In this document: piece by piece, positions 11,930-22,103 of the stretch
Layout of the letters: every line of letters begins with the position of its first letter
Position numbering within the stretch: the first letter of the stretch is position 1
Origin: Liopterus haemorrhoidalis
Lineage: Eukaryota > Arthropoda > Insecta > Coleoptera > Dytiscidae
Assembly: GCA_963971575.1 (NCBI GenBank)
Contig: OZ020618.1
Coordinates: 34,574,731-34,638,730 of the forward strand
DNA length: 64,000 nucleotides
Direction: 5' to 3'
Translations under genes and position numbers: made by a program
The notes under the pieces: generated by a model
Told to the model about the DNA's origin: nothing
Seen by the model: only the letters and a program-made list of their open reading frames with translations
Databases searched by the model: none

Positions 11930-12247
11930 CACAACATTCTTAAATCAAACCAAGTTATATACTGACTGGAGAGCGAAGAGCTATATTCTCGCTAAGTGAG
12001 CTGCTTGGTGGAGGTACGTCGTTCGCACCTCCCACCACTCAGTTCGTGACCGCCCGCATACCGCCAGACCCGCTAGCACCCAGGAACTTAGCGTTACGGT
12101 TTGACACACAGGAATTAGGGCTTTTATATATATAATTCCATCTGCTGGACGTTCATTAAAAAAGTTAATTGAACCACAGAATTGACATTTACAATCCATC
12201 AATCCGCAATCATGACGCGCTATTTGGTTTTCGTTAAAGATTGCTGC

Positions 12248-12289
<42 letters not shown>

Positions 12290-12327
12290 AGCACGGAGAA
12301 TTTTTTATCTTCTGTTGAGGCACTATC
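11930..12327. other. GC-richer segment and (AT)n microsatellite, no gene
   Basis: 11960-12230 has a small hairpin (GGTGGAGGT...ACCTCCCACC). No domain was recognised in the 73-aa minus frame at 11981-12202. A pure (AT)n tract runs from about 12250 to 12288. Confidence 0.5.
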
Positions 12328-12786
12328 ATAGGAAATTATTTGGGAAAAAGAAGAGAAGCGAAGGCTAATGCAATTATTTCATAATTGATCCAATATTTCG
12401 TTTATTCTTCATAAACTTTATCAAGGATTTCTATAACAAAAGGTACCGGTCATAAAAGCAAACACAAACTGTACAATTTCTTACCGAAATAGTTAAGCAT
12501 GTCGCCAAGATGTTACATAAGTATGTGAACGTAGACCCATGGTATGAAAAACAGTAATCGAGTTGTTAAGAAACACTTAAATACATCAGAATTTGAAGAA
12601 AACAACGTAAAGATGCTAAGGCAGTTATGATGCCATTTTACTTACTGAGTCACATGACTCTAACGCAAGGCATTGTGGTAATGCCGGTAACAAAAGACAT
12701 TAGAAATTTCTAGAAGAAGTAGGAAGTTTTCTTTTATATATATATATATCCTTCGCTTCTCTTCTTTTTTCCAAATAATTTCCTAT
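12328..12786. mobile_element. Inverted-repeat element with about 37-bp arms
   Basis: The left arm 12328-12364 (ATAGGAAATTATTTGGG, then AAGAAGAGAAGCGAAGG) matches the reverse complement of 12750-12786 (CCTTCGCTTCTCTTCTT...) with one or two differences. The span is 459 bp with no ORF. The right arm abuts the truncated end of Helentron-like copy B, so either this is an independent foldback/MITE or the arm is part of a compound insertion. Confidence 0.7.
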
Positions 12787-13540
12787 TATATATATTATAC
12801 AAAAAAAATTTATCCCACATCCTGTAGCCCATATGGTTTTAACTAAACATCTGAAAAAAATATGAATAATGTACATGTACATAGATGTGAACCGGAATAG
12901 TAACAACAGGAATTTTTGATCAGATTATGTTTTCGGAAAATATCGCATTTTTTGTGTTTTTTGGTTGACGATGCACAAAAGTTATAGGTATATTTTTTTG
13001 GTTGACGATGTAAATGTTTAATATGTTATGTAAAACAGTAAACCAAACCGCTTTCATGGTGTAATGGTTAGCATTCTCGCTTTCTAAATCGAAAACTAGG
13101 GTTCGCTTCCAGTCGAAGACAATTTTATTTTTTGTTTTTTTTTTGCGTTTTTATTTTGTTTAAATTATTTTTTCAAAATTTTAGTTATATTTTGGCAAAT
13201 GTTGCATTTGATTTTTAAAAGCGTAAATTTAATAACCAGTGGCAATTGTTGACATTATAATTTAATTCTATGTTTCAATGTATACGAAATCAGAGGGGTG
13301 GAGCTTAGGACTTAAAACCAATAGAAGCCATAGGCGCAATTTTCAAAATCATAATGAACATTGCTATATATATATAAAAAAAAAAAAACTGTACATAGTT
13401 AGAATCCTAAATAATGGTGTTAGGCACCCAAATTAAAATTAACAAAAAAATATGTTAACATAAAATTTGTTTTGGCATTCCAAATAATCATCATTCACTT
13501 ACTAATGTGTGAAAATTCCCACTTCACATAAATTTTTTAC
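12787..13540 (+). mobile_element. Helentron/HINE-like element, copy B (5' truncated)
   Basis: It enters at 'atcccacatcctgtagccca' and runs through the conserved 'gaaccggaatagtaacaaca' segment and the tRNA-like module (13050-13120). T-runs and the conserved 'aaaagcgtaaatttaataac' stretch follow, and it ends at the 3' hairpin (TGTGTGAAAATTCCCACT). The microsatellite half is missing. Confidence 0.75.
13050..13120 (+). pseudogene. tRNA-like module in copy B
   Basis: This is the clearest tRNA-like module: a perfect A box (TGGTGTAATGG, continuing TTAGC), a middle region with TTTCTAAA where an anticodon loop would fall, and a near-perfect B box (GGTTCGCTTCC). It is followed by TTTT and longer T-runs. 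The acceptor stem is poorly paired, so it is better read as a tRNA-derived Pol III promoter than as a working tRNA. Confidence 0.7.
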
Positions 13541-13648
13541 AAATATGTTTGTTTTAAATATAACCACAAACTAGGACGTCAAATGTCAGTTGGCAATAAA
13601 ATGATACTGGGCAGTGATATATCCAACATATTTTTTAAATAAATTGCT

Positions 13649-14400
13649 TTTTACGGTTTTGTAGTTATGACCACCACAAAACCCTTATAACGTCACTCAT
13701 GTGCCTGACTGTCTGTCTGTCTGTACGGTAGAAATTGAAATTTGGCCTGCTTGAACTTTTCTTTGATATAGAAAAAATACAGAGAATTAAAAAAAAAAAC
13801 AACGCGTGATAAATATAAACAAATATGTATTTAATAAAAAAATAAGTATTTTTATTTAAATTTTGAGTGAAATTTCAAATAAAAAGTGAGATGTCATATG
13901 TGGATAAACAAGCAATTTTTTATTTTTTTGATCTCGATTTTTTTATTATTTTCACCAAAAATATGTCAAAATTTTTTGTCACCCACCCTGCTTCCAAGAG
14001 AAGTTGATCGAAAAAAAAATCTATTGAAAATCTCAATAATGTACACTGATGGGAACCTGAATACTTCAACAGGAATTTTCGATGAGATTAGTTTTTCGAA
14101 AAATATCGATTTATCGTGTCGTTATGAAAAATGATAATTATATTTTTAAAATTTATTGTGTGGTATCAAAGAAAGCTCTTAGTACGTTGATTAAAAACCG
14201 GAAGTGTTTTTTAAATTTCATTTTCAAAAATGTTTTTAAAAAATTACTGTCTCGTACCTTTTCCAAAGGGGTTTAAGTAAAAATCTGAAAAAATACTAAG
14301 TAATGTACACTGATCTAAACTGGAAACGCACGAAAGGCATATTTGATCAGATTTCGTTTTTGGAAAATATTGTAGTTTTTGTATATATGACAAAATTAAT
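13649..14400 (+). repeat. Diverged Helentron-like relic with GTCT tract
   Basis: It starts 'ttttacggttttgtagttat' and has a (CTGT)n tract at about 13706-13723. It continues with 'ataaatataaacaaatatg' and two diverged copies of the 'gtacactgat..gaac' segment (near 14041 and 14308). It is recognisably the same architecture as copies A-G but an older or separate subfamily. Confidence 0.6.
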
Positions 14401-14499
14401 TATTTTTTTAATTCATTTCTAAATTATGGCTAATAATGTTATGAATTGTATTTATGGCTAAAGTAGTGTACGTCTTCTTCTGAAATGAAAAATATAATC

Positions 14500-15142
14500 A
14501 AAATTTTGAACAGTTGTAAGAAGAGACAAGCAAGGCAACGAAAGTAGCGATGAGAACAGTATGGAATATTGTAAATTAATCCATTGATAGGAGAAGAAAA
14601 CGAAAGGATTCAGGCATATCAAAATGTTTGGATGGTTTCCAGAAAGTTGTAATACGGCAAAAAATTTACCAAATGTACACCGAACAAAATGTGCCAACAT
14701 TGGACATATTGCTCAAAAGATTAATCCAAGACCAGTGTGAAATTAATTGTTCAAAGGTGACCTTATGGCGTGCCCTTAAAATATAGGGTTTCAATTTAAA
14801 ACTTTAATTAAAAAGCAGTTCCTTATGGAGTCAGAGCAATTAAAACTTTTGAGACAAAATTATTTAAAAAACATTAAAAAATACAGAGAAGATAAAAGGT
14901 CAATAATTTATTTAGATGAAACTTGGTACGACACACATGAAACAAACTCAAAAGGTTGGGTGGATACGTCAAATAAATGCCAAACAAGAGCACCGTCTAA
15001 TAAAGGTAAACGTATTACGATACTTCATGCAGGTTCTGAAACTGGATGGATACCGAATGCACTCTTGCTTTCTGCGAAAAATATCAAAGATTCTAGACCC
15101 GACTACCATGACGATACCACGGCGGAAATGTTCGAAAATTAA
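14500..15142 (+). pseudogene. DDE transposase relic (IS630/Tc1/mariner-like)
   Basis: Frames around 14620-14810 resemble a helix-turn-helix segment (...YTEQNVPTLDILLKRL..., ...KVTLWRALK). An open frame 14825-15142 follows, with YLDETWYDTH, containing the first catalytic Asp, and SNKGKRITILHAGSETGWIP and DYHDD motifs. These are typical of IS630-like DDE proteins common in insect genomes. The relic has an in-frame stop near 14785 and lacks the C-terminal catalytic region, ending EMFEN-stop. Terminal inverted repeats were not found. It lies in the MADF-BESS intron on the opposite strand. The name within the superfamily is uncertain. Confidence 0.7.
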
Positions 15143-15570
15143 TTGTATTTATGATAAAAATAAAATTTATTTTGATGATATCTTATGTTTATTTCTTGGT
15201 ACAATTGTGTCATTACATGGTGTAATGTAATTTATACCTGATACATCTCTGGCTAGTTTATGGGTACAAACAAGGGATTAGAGTTATTTATAATTACCAC
15301 CCACTGTGTTTAGGATCATAAGTAGATAGTCACTTCAACTTATCGTGAAATAGACTATACACAGCAATAATAGTTCGACTTCGACATGATTTTTGTCTTG
15401 TCTTTCACTTTAGTTTAAGGTTATTTTCCCTTATTATCACTTGATCAGTAAAAACAATTTAAAACTGATTTTAAAATAATATTAAATAATATAAAACTTA
15501 ACAAAACGTAACAATATAATAACAACAAAACTATAGTAAAATGCAAAAATATATTTTGATCCCATATAAC

Positions 15571-15860
15571 TAGGGTGACCATCCGTCCCGGTTTTAGGTC
15601 AATTGTCCCGGTGTCCCGAAAAATGTTCTCGGGACGGTCGATTGTCCCGGTTTTTGAGGTGAAACATTTTTTTTTTTTTTTTGCTCTGCACTTAGAATTT
15701 GGGGAGGTGAGTACATTTTTGTTTTGTTTTTGCTCTTCACTTGAATTTGGGAGGTGAGGACCTTTTTTTGTTTGCTCTTCACTTGGATCTGGGAGGAAAA
15801 AAAAGACCTTATTTTTTTTCCTGTTTCCCGGTTTCCCTTCACTGAAATCTGGTCACCCTA
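15571..15860. mobile_element. hAT-type MITE, TAGGGTGACCA termini, perfect 8-bp TSD
   Basis: Terminal inverted repeats TAGGGTGACCA / TGGTCACCCTA enclose 290 bp. The 8-mer catataac is present on both sides (15563-15570 and 15861-15868). The interior has three to four tandem copies of a 'ttgctcttcacttgaatttg' + 'ggaggtgaggacc' module. There is no ORF. Confidence 0.93.
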
Positions 15861-15972
15861 CATATAACTCAATGTAAAAAGCGCGATAGAATGTCTATTT
15901 CTGCAGTTGCTTAAAATCCCGCCAGGTGTCATATCGCTTAGCAATTTTTCCCTTTTAAATACCTATAGAACT

Positions 15973-16285
15973 CAGTGGCGGATCAAGCCTTCGCCGGGCC
16001 CAAGACATTTTTGATTTACGGGCCTAGAGGCGTTCAAACCTCCCAAATCCAAATGAAGAGCAAATAAAAAAAAAAAGGTCCTCACCTCCCAAATCCAAAT
16101 GAAGAGCAAAACTAAAAAAGGTCCTCACCTCCCAAATCCAAATGAAGAAAAAAAAAAGGTCCTCACCTTCCAAATCCAAATGAAGAAACGAGAAAAAAAA
16201 AGGTTCTCACCTCCCAAATCTGGGCCCTTGAAAAGTACGGGCCCAAGACAAATGTCTTTTTTGTCTCTGCGAAAGTCAGCCACTG
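15973..16285. mobile_element. hAT-type MITE, CAGTGGC termini, perfect 8-bp TSD
   Basis: The ends are CAGTGGCGGATCAAGCC and, reverse complemented, CAGTGGCTGACTTTCGC. The flanking 8-mer atagaact is identical on both sides (15965-15972 and 16286-16293). The interior holds about five tandem copies of the module 'ggtcctcacctcccaaatcc' + 'aaatgaagagcaaa', in the opposite orientation to the neighbouring MITE at 15571-15860. Confidence 0.93.
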
Positions 16286-16415
16286 ATAGAACTGTCTATT
16301 TTGTAGTCTAGCACGTAGAAAATGTATTTTTCTCAAAGGCGGAAACTTCTTATGGCTTTAAATCAAATATTAAAAAGTTATTAAGACTTGGTTAAATTGG
16401 GAAGATATTCGATGC

Positions 16416-17507
16416 AATAGTGAAGAGTATCCTTATGTACAGAGTGGAGATTTGAGGATGGAAGGAATGGGAGATGATGGAAAGGGTACAAGAGGTCAAT
16501 ATGAAATGGACATTGGGAGTAGACAGGATAGGGGAGATTGGGGGAAGACACCAGGATAACGAACGACTTACAATAGTGAGAGAGGGAAATGAAGAGGGAA
16601 GAACTGGGAATGGGTGCCGGAGCGAGGGCAGTGAAATATGAGGAGAAAGTCAGAAGGAAAGATAATAGACAAATACTAAGGGAATGTTGGGAAGAAGGAA
16701 TGAAGGAAGAACAAAAAGGAAAACTGTCGGCATGGGGAGAAACAAGGAAAGAAAACTTGGAGGTGTGGAATGGACATAAGAAAAGCATAGACAGAGAAAC
16801 GGAGGAACAGTTATAACTGAATAATTGAGAAGGAGGTACAGGAGCAGGAAAGAACAGAATAGAACAAATAGAAGAGATGTAGAGATATGGCAGTCTGGGA
16901 GGAAGAGATAAAGGACCTGATGAGAGAGGAAGGCAAGGGAGAAAGATGGGCAAGAGAAATGGAGGCAAGAAGGAAGGATCGGTGAAGGAAGCCGGAAGGA
17001 GAATAGGAAGAAAGAAAGGGACATTGGAAGAAGAAGAAAGATATTATAAAAATATTCGAGTGAGGAAAGCAAGGGAGAAAAATGAGCGAGAGAAATGGAG
17101 GCAAGATAGAGCGAGTCAAATAGGACAGGGAAGCCGGAAAGAGAATAGGAAGAAATAGAGACACTGGAAGAACAAAGAAATGAAATAAAAAATATTGTAA
17201 TGCATTCATTATATGTTATTTTATTTTTCATTTCATTACAGTGGCGGCGCTAGCAGGGGGTCCGCCCCCAAATATTGCTCTGGCCCCCAGTTGGCTTTCC
17301 CAGAATTGTTTGGAGAAAAATGTATTTTAGAAGTGAGGACCTTTTTTTTTAGGTCATCACTTGTATTTGCCCCCCCCAAATTAAACTAAAAAATTTCCAC
17401 CTCCCCCAGATTTTTTTTAGCGCCGCCACTGTTTCTTTGTAATTGTTTGTTAATTAGTTGTAATTGTTAATACTCTAAACACCGCAAGGCCTAGGGCTAT
17501 TTAATTA
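16416..17507 (+). mobile_element. 5'-truncated purine-rich LINE, second copy
   Basis: The start (gtgaagagtatcctt.tgtac) aligns with about 50258 of the fuller copy at 46.7-51.4 kb. It runs through the C-terminal region of ORF2 (frame at 16589-16816: GAGARAVKYEEKVRRK..., matching GAGARAAKYEEKIRRD). It ends with the shared 3' end containing 'aggcctagggcta'. The sense strand is strikingly A+G rich, as in the longer copy. A MITE (17239-17431) is inserted in its 3' UTR. Long minus-strand frames across it are antisense shadows of purine-rich sequence. Confidence 0.85.
17239..17431. mobile_element. hAT-like MITE in the LINE 3' UTR
   Basis: Terminal inverted repeats CAGTGGCGGCGCTA / TAGCGCCGCCACTG (14/14) enclose 193 bp. 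The flanking 8-mers tttcatta and tttctttg match at 6 of 8. It contains the 'gtgaggacc'-T-run module. It is younger than the LINE it interrupts. Confidence 0.85.
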
Positions 17508-17824
17508 TAATAAGTTATGACTTAAGTTAAACTTAAAGAGATTCTTTACTTATTGTCACTAGACGTACATTTCGATTTAAACTGTTTTTATTCAACTACT
17601 TAAGATGGCAAGATGGCTCCAGTTTGTCCGTTTGGCAATTACCGTAATGTATATTCACTCTGTGAATGAACAACTTGCTCGGTCTCTAGAGGTTGATTAC
17701 AACTGTGGACTTAGTACTTTGGACATATATTTAATACTTATTTTTTAAGTATTTTTTCAGTATTTAAGTATTATATATATTACTTTGGAGCGTAATGCTT
17801 GCATTTAATACCATACCGAAAATT

Positions 17825-17945
17825 TTTTAAAAATATTTATTTTTCTATGAGCAGATATTTGTTTATATTTTTAGGGGGATATGCTTTTTAGATGTTTTAG
17901 TATTTTTCCTATGTACGGGTCAAAGAGTTGTATAAGCTTGTGCGT
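17825..17945 (-). repeat. Helentron-like relic
   Basis: 'agatatttgtttatattttt' followed by 'cgggtcaaagagttgtataa' matches the microsatellite-proximal part of the family. It is in the opposite orientation to the relic that starts at 18130. Confidence 0.65.
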
Positions 17946-18129
17946 AAAACAAAGAAAATCATATAAACCCAATTTATATGCAATGTTAATATTATATTTT
18001 CTCAGACTGTTACCTGCATTTTCTGATATTTGACCATAATACTGCAAAACATAAAAAGAATTATTCGGTTTTATTTCTTTAAGGTATATGCTATGCTGTC
18101 AAGGCTATTAAATGTTTCTTTCTGTTTAT

Positions 18130-19105
18130 GATTTAGTTAAAAAACGATTTTTGCCAAATTTGTTTTAAAAACACTCTTGGCCCACACCCTATAACCCAGG
18201 GGGGTTAATCTAAAAATCTGAGTAATTCACATTAATGTGACTCGGAATAGTACAACAAGAATTTTTGATATAGTCGGATTGCTGATAAGTGACTGTTTCT
18301 TGCTACAAGTATCGATATTCAATATTATATGCTTTCTCTGTCTATATCATTATAATTATTTGCATACCCATAGTAACGTATAGTGACTCAAGTTGACAAC
18401 TAACCTTCAAAATTATTTGAATAAAAAAAAAAAAAGCATTAGAAAGAAACAGCATAATTCGTAGATATCTTTAGTAATTAGTGCGCGAAAATAAATTTAC
18501 AGCAGTACTCAAACAAACAAAATTAATAATTTTAAGGTAATAATTATAAATAAGGAAAAATGTATACTTATACGTAAATTTTGGATTATAATTTGTTGTT
18601 TATTCCAGCAGATTTAAAATTAAAGTTTGTGAATTTAATAATTGGCCGCAAGCCATATTTTAATTAATATTTATTACCAGATACTGACAGTTAAGACAAA
18701 AAACATGTTTAAAATCGCTGAAAAATAGTAACTAGATTATTATATGAATGCACTACTTGATACATACATGTAACAGTCACCTATCAGCAATCCGACTACA
18801 TATATGATAATTATTTCGAAAAATTATCGATTTTGTCTTATTCAGCATTTAAATAAATAGCCATTATATTACCGTGCTAACAATATTTATCAGACTACTG
18901 GAGAACTGGGTAGCTAGGCTTGATGCGAGCGGATCTCGTAACTAAGAACGCCTGTAAACCTCTAGATGGAAGCATGTGTATTAATTATTCTTTCAAAAGT
19001 TATCGAAATTTATGATTTTTAATTAAAATACCCACAAATTGTTATCACTTACTAAATACATACAAAATCATGAAATGTGTGAAAACTCACACACACATCA
19101 CTTTT
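18130..19105 (+). repeat. Helentron-like copy interrupted by a MITE
   Basis: It enters at 'ttggcccacaccctataacc', runs to 'caagaatttttgata' (18270), resumes after the MITE at 'gataattatttcgaaaaatt' (about 18805), and ends in the family's 3' hairpin (TGTGTGAAAACTCACACA) at about 19075-19100. A convincing tRNA-like module was not found in this copy. Confidence 0.6.
18273..18796. mobile_element. TA-flanked MITE, about 25-bp terminal inverted repeats
   Basis: The left end GTCGGATTGCTGATAAGTGA matches the reverse complement of the right end GTCGGATTGCTGATAGGTGA, followed by CTGTT on both. Both ends are flanked by TA, the target used by Tc1/mariner-type transposases. It is 524 bp with no ORF, inserted inside a Helentron-like copy. 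Confidence 0.85.
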
Positions 19106-19169
19106 TTATTAAAGAGATGACTTTTCTCTGCGACAGATAGAATAAAACATACAGGATTTCCATTTAAAA

Positions 19170-19503
19170 AAAATTGATATGAAGTGTGAATTTTCACATA
19201 TTTCAGGGTTTCGCAGGTATATAAGTGAAGGCGGTGAGTGAGTGAAGTGATGCTGAGTGTGTAGGACAAATTTTGCTTTGTAGTAATCACGACAAAATGA
19301 ACGATATTTTTAAAATAATTTATCGTCTGTTAATCTAAGAACTTTAAAAACAAATTTTATGTTAAAATATTTTTTTGTTAATTTTAATTCGAATACCTAA
19401 TACCATTATTTAGGTTTCTAAATATGTGCAGTATTCTTGTATATAGCAAGATTCATTAAGATTTTGAAAATTGCGCCTATGGCTTCCATTGGTTCTCATA
19501 TGC
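19170..19503 (-). mobile_element. Helentron/HINE-like element, copy G (3' end only)
   Basis: It contains the hairpin end (GTGTGAATTTTCACA on the plus strand), the subterminal repeat 'cagggtttcgcaggtat' and the conserved 'attgcgcctatggcttccat' segment. It then breaks off before the tRNA-like module. Confidence 0.75.
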
Positions 19504-19753
19504 TGCTTATAAATACTTAAACAAACTGTGCAGCCAAATCGGATCTGGACCTATAAACACTATTATTTCAGTTATTATTACGCGTTACAATTAGTGACCA
19601 AAAAATTATGCAACAAAATCACAAATTATAAAATTGGATAGTGATTTGTAAAAAAAAAAAAACTTCAGTCTCTGGCCCTGCAGTCTGTCTGGATCCCAGT
19701 ATTTGGTACCACCTTCCCCCGTCTCTCGACGTCCCTGACCAAAGTGTCTAAAT

Positions 19754-20486
19754 CAGTGTTTCCCAACCGACGGTCCACGGACCGACGCCGGTGCGCGAAA
19801 TTTTTTTGCCGGTCCGCGAGAATTTTTGCCGGCCCGCAGTATTATTTTTATATGCAAGTTTATAAAACAAAAAATTATGTTAATTTATAAAACACAATAA
19901 TAATTTCTTTCCACAATAAACGATACATATATCAAAAGCATGAAGTTAACAGGGCCGCCGAGATGACTTCTGGGGCCCCGGAGAGAAACTTTCTTTGCGG
20001 GCCCCGGGTAATGATTAATTCTATACTTCTATACCCGGGGTCGTCAAGAGGGTGAAAACTATTTCTTTCAGCTCGGACTCTGACCATATACAAATGAAGC
20101 GGGAATTTTTATTATAAAACCAGTGAAAATATAACTGATGACCTAAAAAAAAAAGGGTCCTCAGTTCTAAAATACAAGTGAGTGACGGCCACGCGCCCCT
20201 GTCACTTGCCTCAATGCCAAGCCGTTCCTACGGCTCTGCCCACGAACCTGAGGCCCCAAGAACCCCGGGGCCCTGGGAATTATTCCCGGCTACCCCACTC
20301 TTGTCGTGCCTGGATGTTAATGATACATTTAATACCTTTAGTATTGAAATGGTTAAAACGAATCGTAATCAGTGCAATAAAAAATATAAAACTTTTGCGA
20401 TACACTTTACTTTCTAAACTTGCCGGTCCGCGAATTTTTTCTAGGCCGCTTGCCGGTCCGTCATGGAAAAAGGTTGGGAAACGCTG
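19754..20486. mobile_element. hAT-like element, CAGTGTTTCCCAACC termini, carrying a nested MITE
   Basis: The ends CAGTGTTTCCCAACC and GGTTGGGAAACGCTG are inverted with one mismatch. Inside each end are 'gccggtccgcgaa' repeats. Subtracting the nested unit at 19950-20312 leaves about 370 bp, a typical MITE size. Flanking 8-mers match only partly. Small ORFs here (20178-20487) are not genes. Confidence 0.8.
19950..20312. mobile_element. hAT-like MITE nested in another MITE
   Basis: The ends CAGGGCCGCCGAGA and, reverse complemented, CAGGCACGACAAGA are imperfect inverted repeats. They are flanked by gaagttaa (19942-19949) and gatgttaa (20313-20320), 7 of 8 matching. The interior carries 'gggtcctcag'...'aagtgagtgac', the module shared by several MITEs here. 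Confidence 0.72.
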
Positions 20487-21060
20487 ATTAAGATTATTAA
20501 AGTAAAGGTTGTCTCGTAACTTCTAACCAATCAGAGCGTGAGAGGGAATACGTCACATGTATGCGAAGTTCAAACTAGCATACAAAATTAATATAGATGT
20601 TGCATGTTTTTAAATATTTTTATTGACTATATTCATATTAGATATTTATTTCAAGACACTTCTACTGAATAAATTATAAATAAGCCAAGGAAATACCTAA
20701 GGAAACCTAAGGAAATTTTATACTGATTTATACAAAATTTAAGGTGATGGGTATTTGTATTATAGTTAATAAATAACAATAAAATCGAATACAAATATAA
20801 TTTTAGGAATATTTAAATAAAAATAGAAAAACAAATTGCTGTAATAATATACATAGTAATTAATAAAATTGGAGGTTATATCAGTTTTTAAAAACGGCTG
20901 GACGTATTTTAAAGAAATTTGGTATAATAGAGTAGTACCAGGATTCAAATATAGGCATGGTTTCTCAAAATTTTCTTTTTAGGGAGTGTTTCTGGTTTGA
21001 AACTGGTACAAAAAAAACTTAAAATATTTCCTTTATAAACAGAACTATCTTAACAGAAAA

Positions 21061-22103
21061 AAATTGATGTGAAGTGTGAATTTTCACACATTTCAGGGTT
21101 TTGCAGGTATTTAGTAAGTGAAAGATGATTATTTGGGATGCCAAAACAAATTTTATATTAAAATATTATTTTTGTTAATTTTAATTCAAACGCCTAATAC
21201 CATTATTTAGGTTTCTAAATATGTGCAGTATTTTTTTTTTTATATAGCAAGGTTCATTAAGAATTTTAAAAATTGCGCCTATGGCTTCCATTGGTTGTTA
21301 TAAGTTCCGCCCTTCTGATTTCGTGTACATTGAAACAGAATTAAATTATAATTTAAACAATTTCCACTGGTTATTAAATTTACGCTTTTAAAAATTAAAT
21401 GCAACATTTGTCAAAATATAACTAGAATTTTAAAAAAATAATTTAAACAATATAAGAATTCAAAAAAAAAAAAATATATATCGTCTCTTCTCGCAGGGTT
21501 CGATCCCTTTCGGATCGAGTTACTTGAGTGAAACGCGAGCGACAAAACCACTACACCAGCATACATGTTCCATTGTAGCGTGTTACAAAGCTATAACTTG
21601 CATTATTAGCAAAAAATCACAAAAAATGCGTTTTTTTCCAAAAACGTAATCTGATCAAAAATTCTTGTTGTACTATTCCGGTTCACACCAATGTAAATTA
21701 CTTAGAATTTTTTCAGATTTTTAGTTTAAACCATCTGGGCTACAGGGTGTGGGACAAAATTTTTTTTGCCCAATTTTGGAAAAAAACGCTTCAAAATAAT
21801 TTATTTTGCAAAAATAAAAATTTGATCGTTAACCCACGTACCAAGGGCTTTGATTTGATACCCTACCCAGAATTATATATAAATTTTTTTTTTTTTCGAT
21901 GAGCACATATTTGTTTATATTTTTAGAGGGTGATGTTTTTTAGATGTTTTAGTATTTTTCCTATGTGCGGGTCAAAGAGTTGTATAAGCATGCCAAATTT
22001 CAACTCTCTAGGTTTAGCCGTTTGGCTACAATTTTTACCGAACAGACAGACGACAAAATGACGGTACAAGGGTTTTTTGGTCATACCTACAAAACCCTAA
22101 AAA
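21061..22103 (-). mobile_element. Helentron/HINE-like element, copy C (complete)
   Basis: It has both subterminal repeats, the 3' hairpin (GTGTGAATTTTCACAC on plus), all conserved internal blocks and a reduced GTCT tract near 22045. A tRNA-like module with its own sequence sits at the standard position (21481-21568). It lies in the MADF-BESS intron in the same orientation as the gene. Confidence 0.8.
21481..21568 (-). pseudogene. tRNA-like module in copy C
   Basis: On the minus strand: a perfect A box TGGTGTAGTGG, a long middle region with a possible variable arm (TCGATCCGAAAGGGATCGA is self-complementary), and a B-box-like GGATCGAACCC. T-rich sequence follows. It is unrelated in its middle part to the modules of copies A, B, D/E and F. 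Confidence 0.65.

Noticed and set aside
16381..17231. Long minus-strand frames (132-195 aa) rich in Ser, Leu, Phe, Pro
   Set aside because: Antisense of the purine-rich LINE; no stops because A/G-rich sense DNA gives few antisense stop codons. The same applies to minus frames at 46.5-51.2 kb.
20178..20487. Two plus-strand frames of 79 and 101 aa
   Set aside because: They lie across the nested hAT-like MITEs and have no domain.
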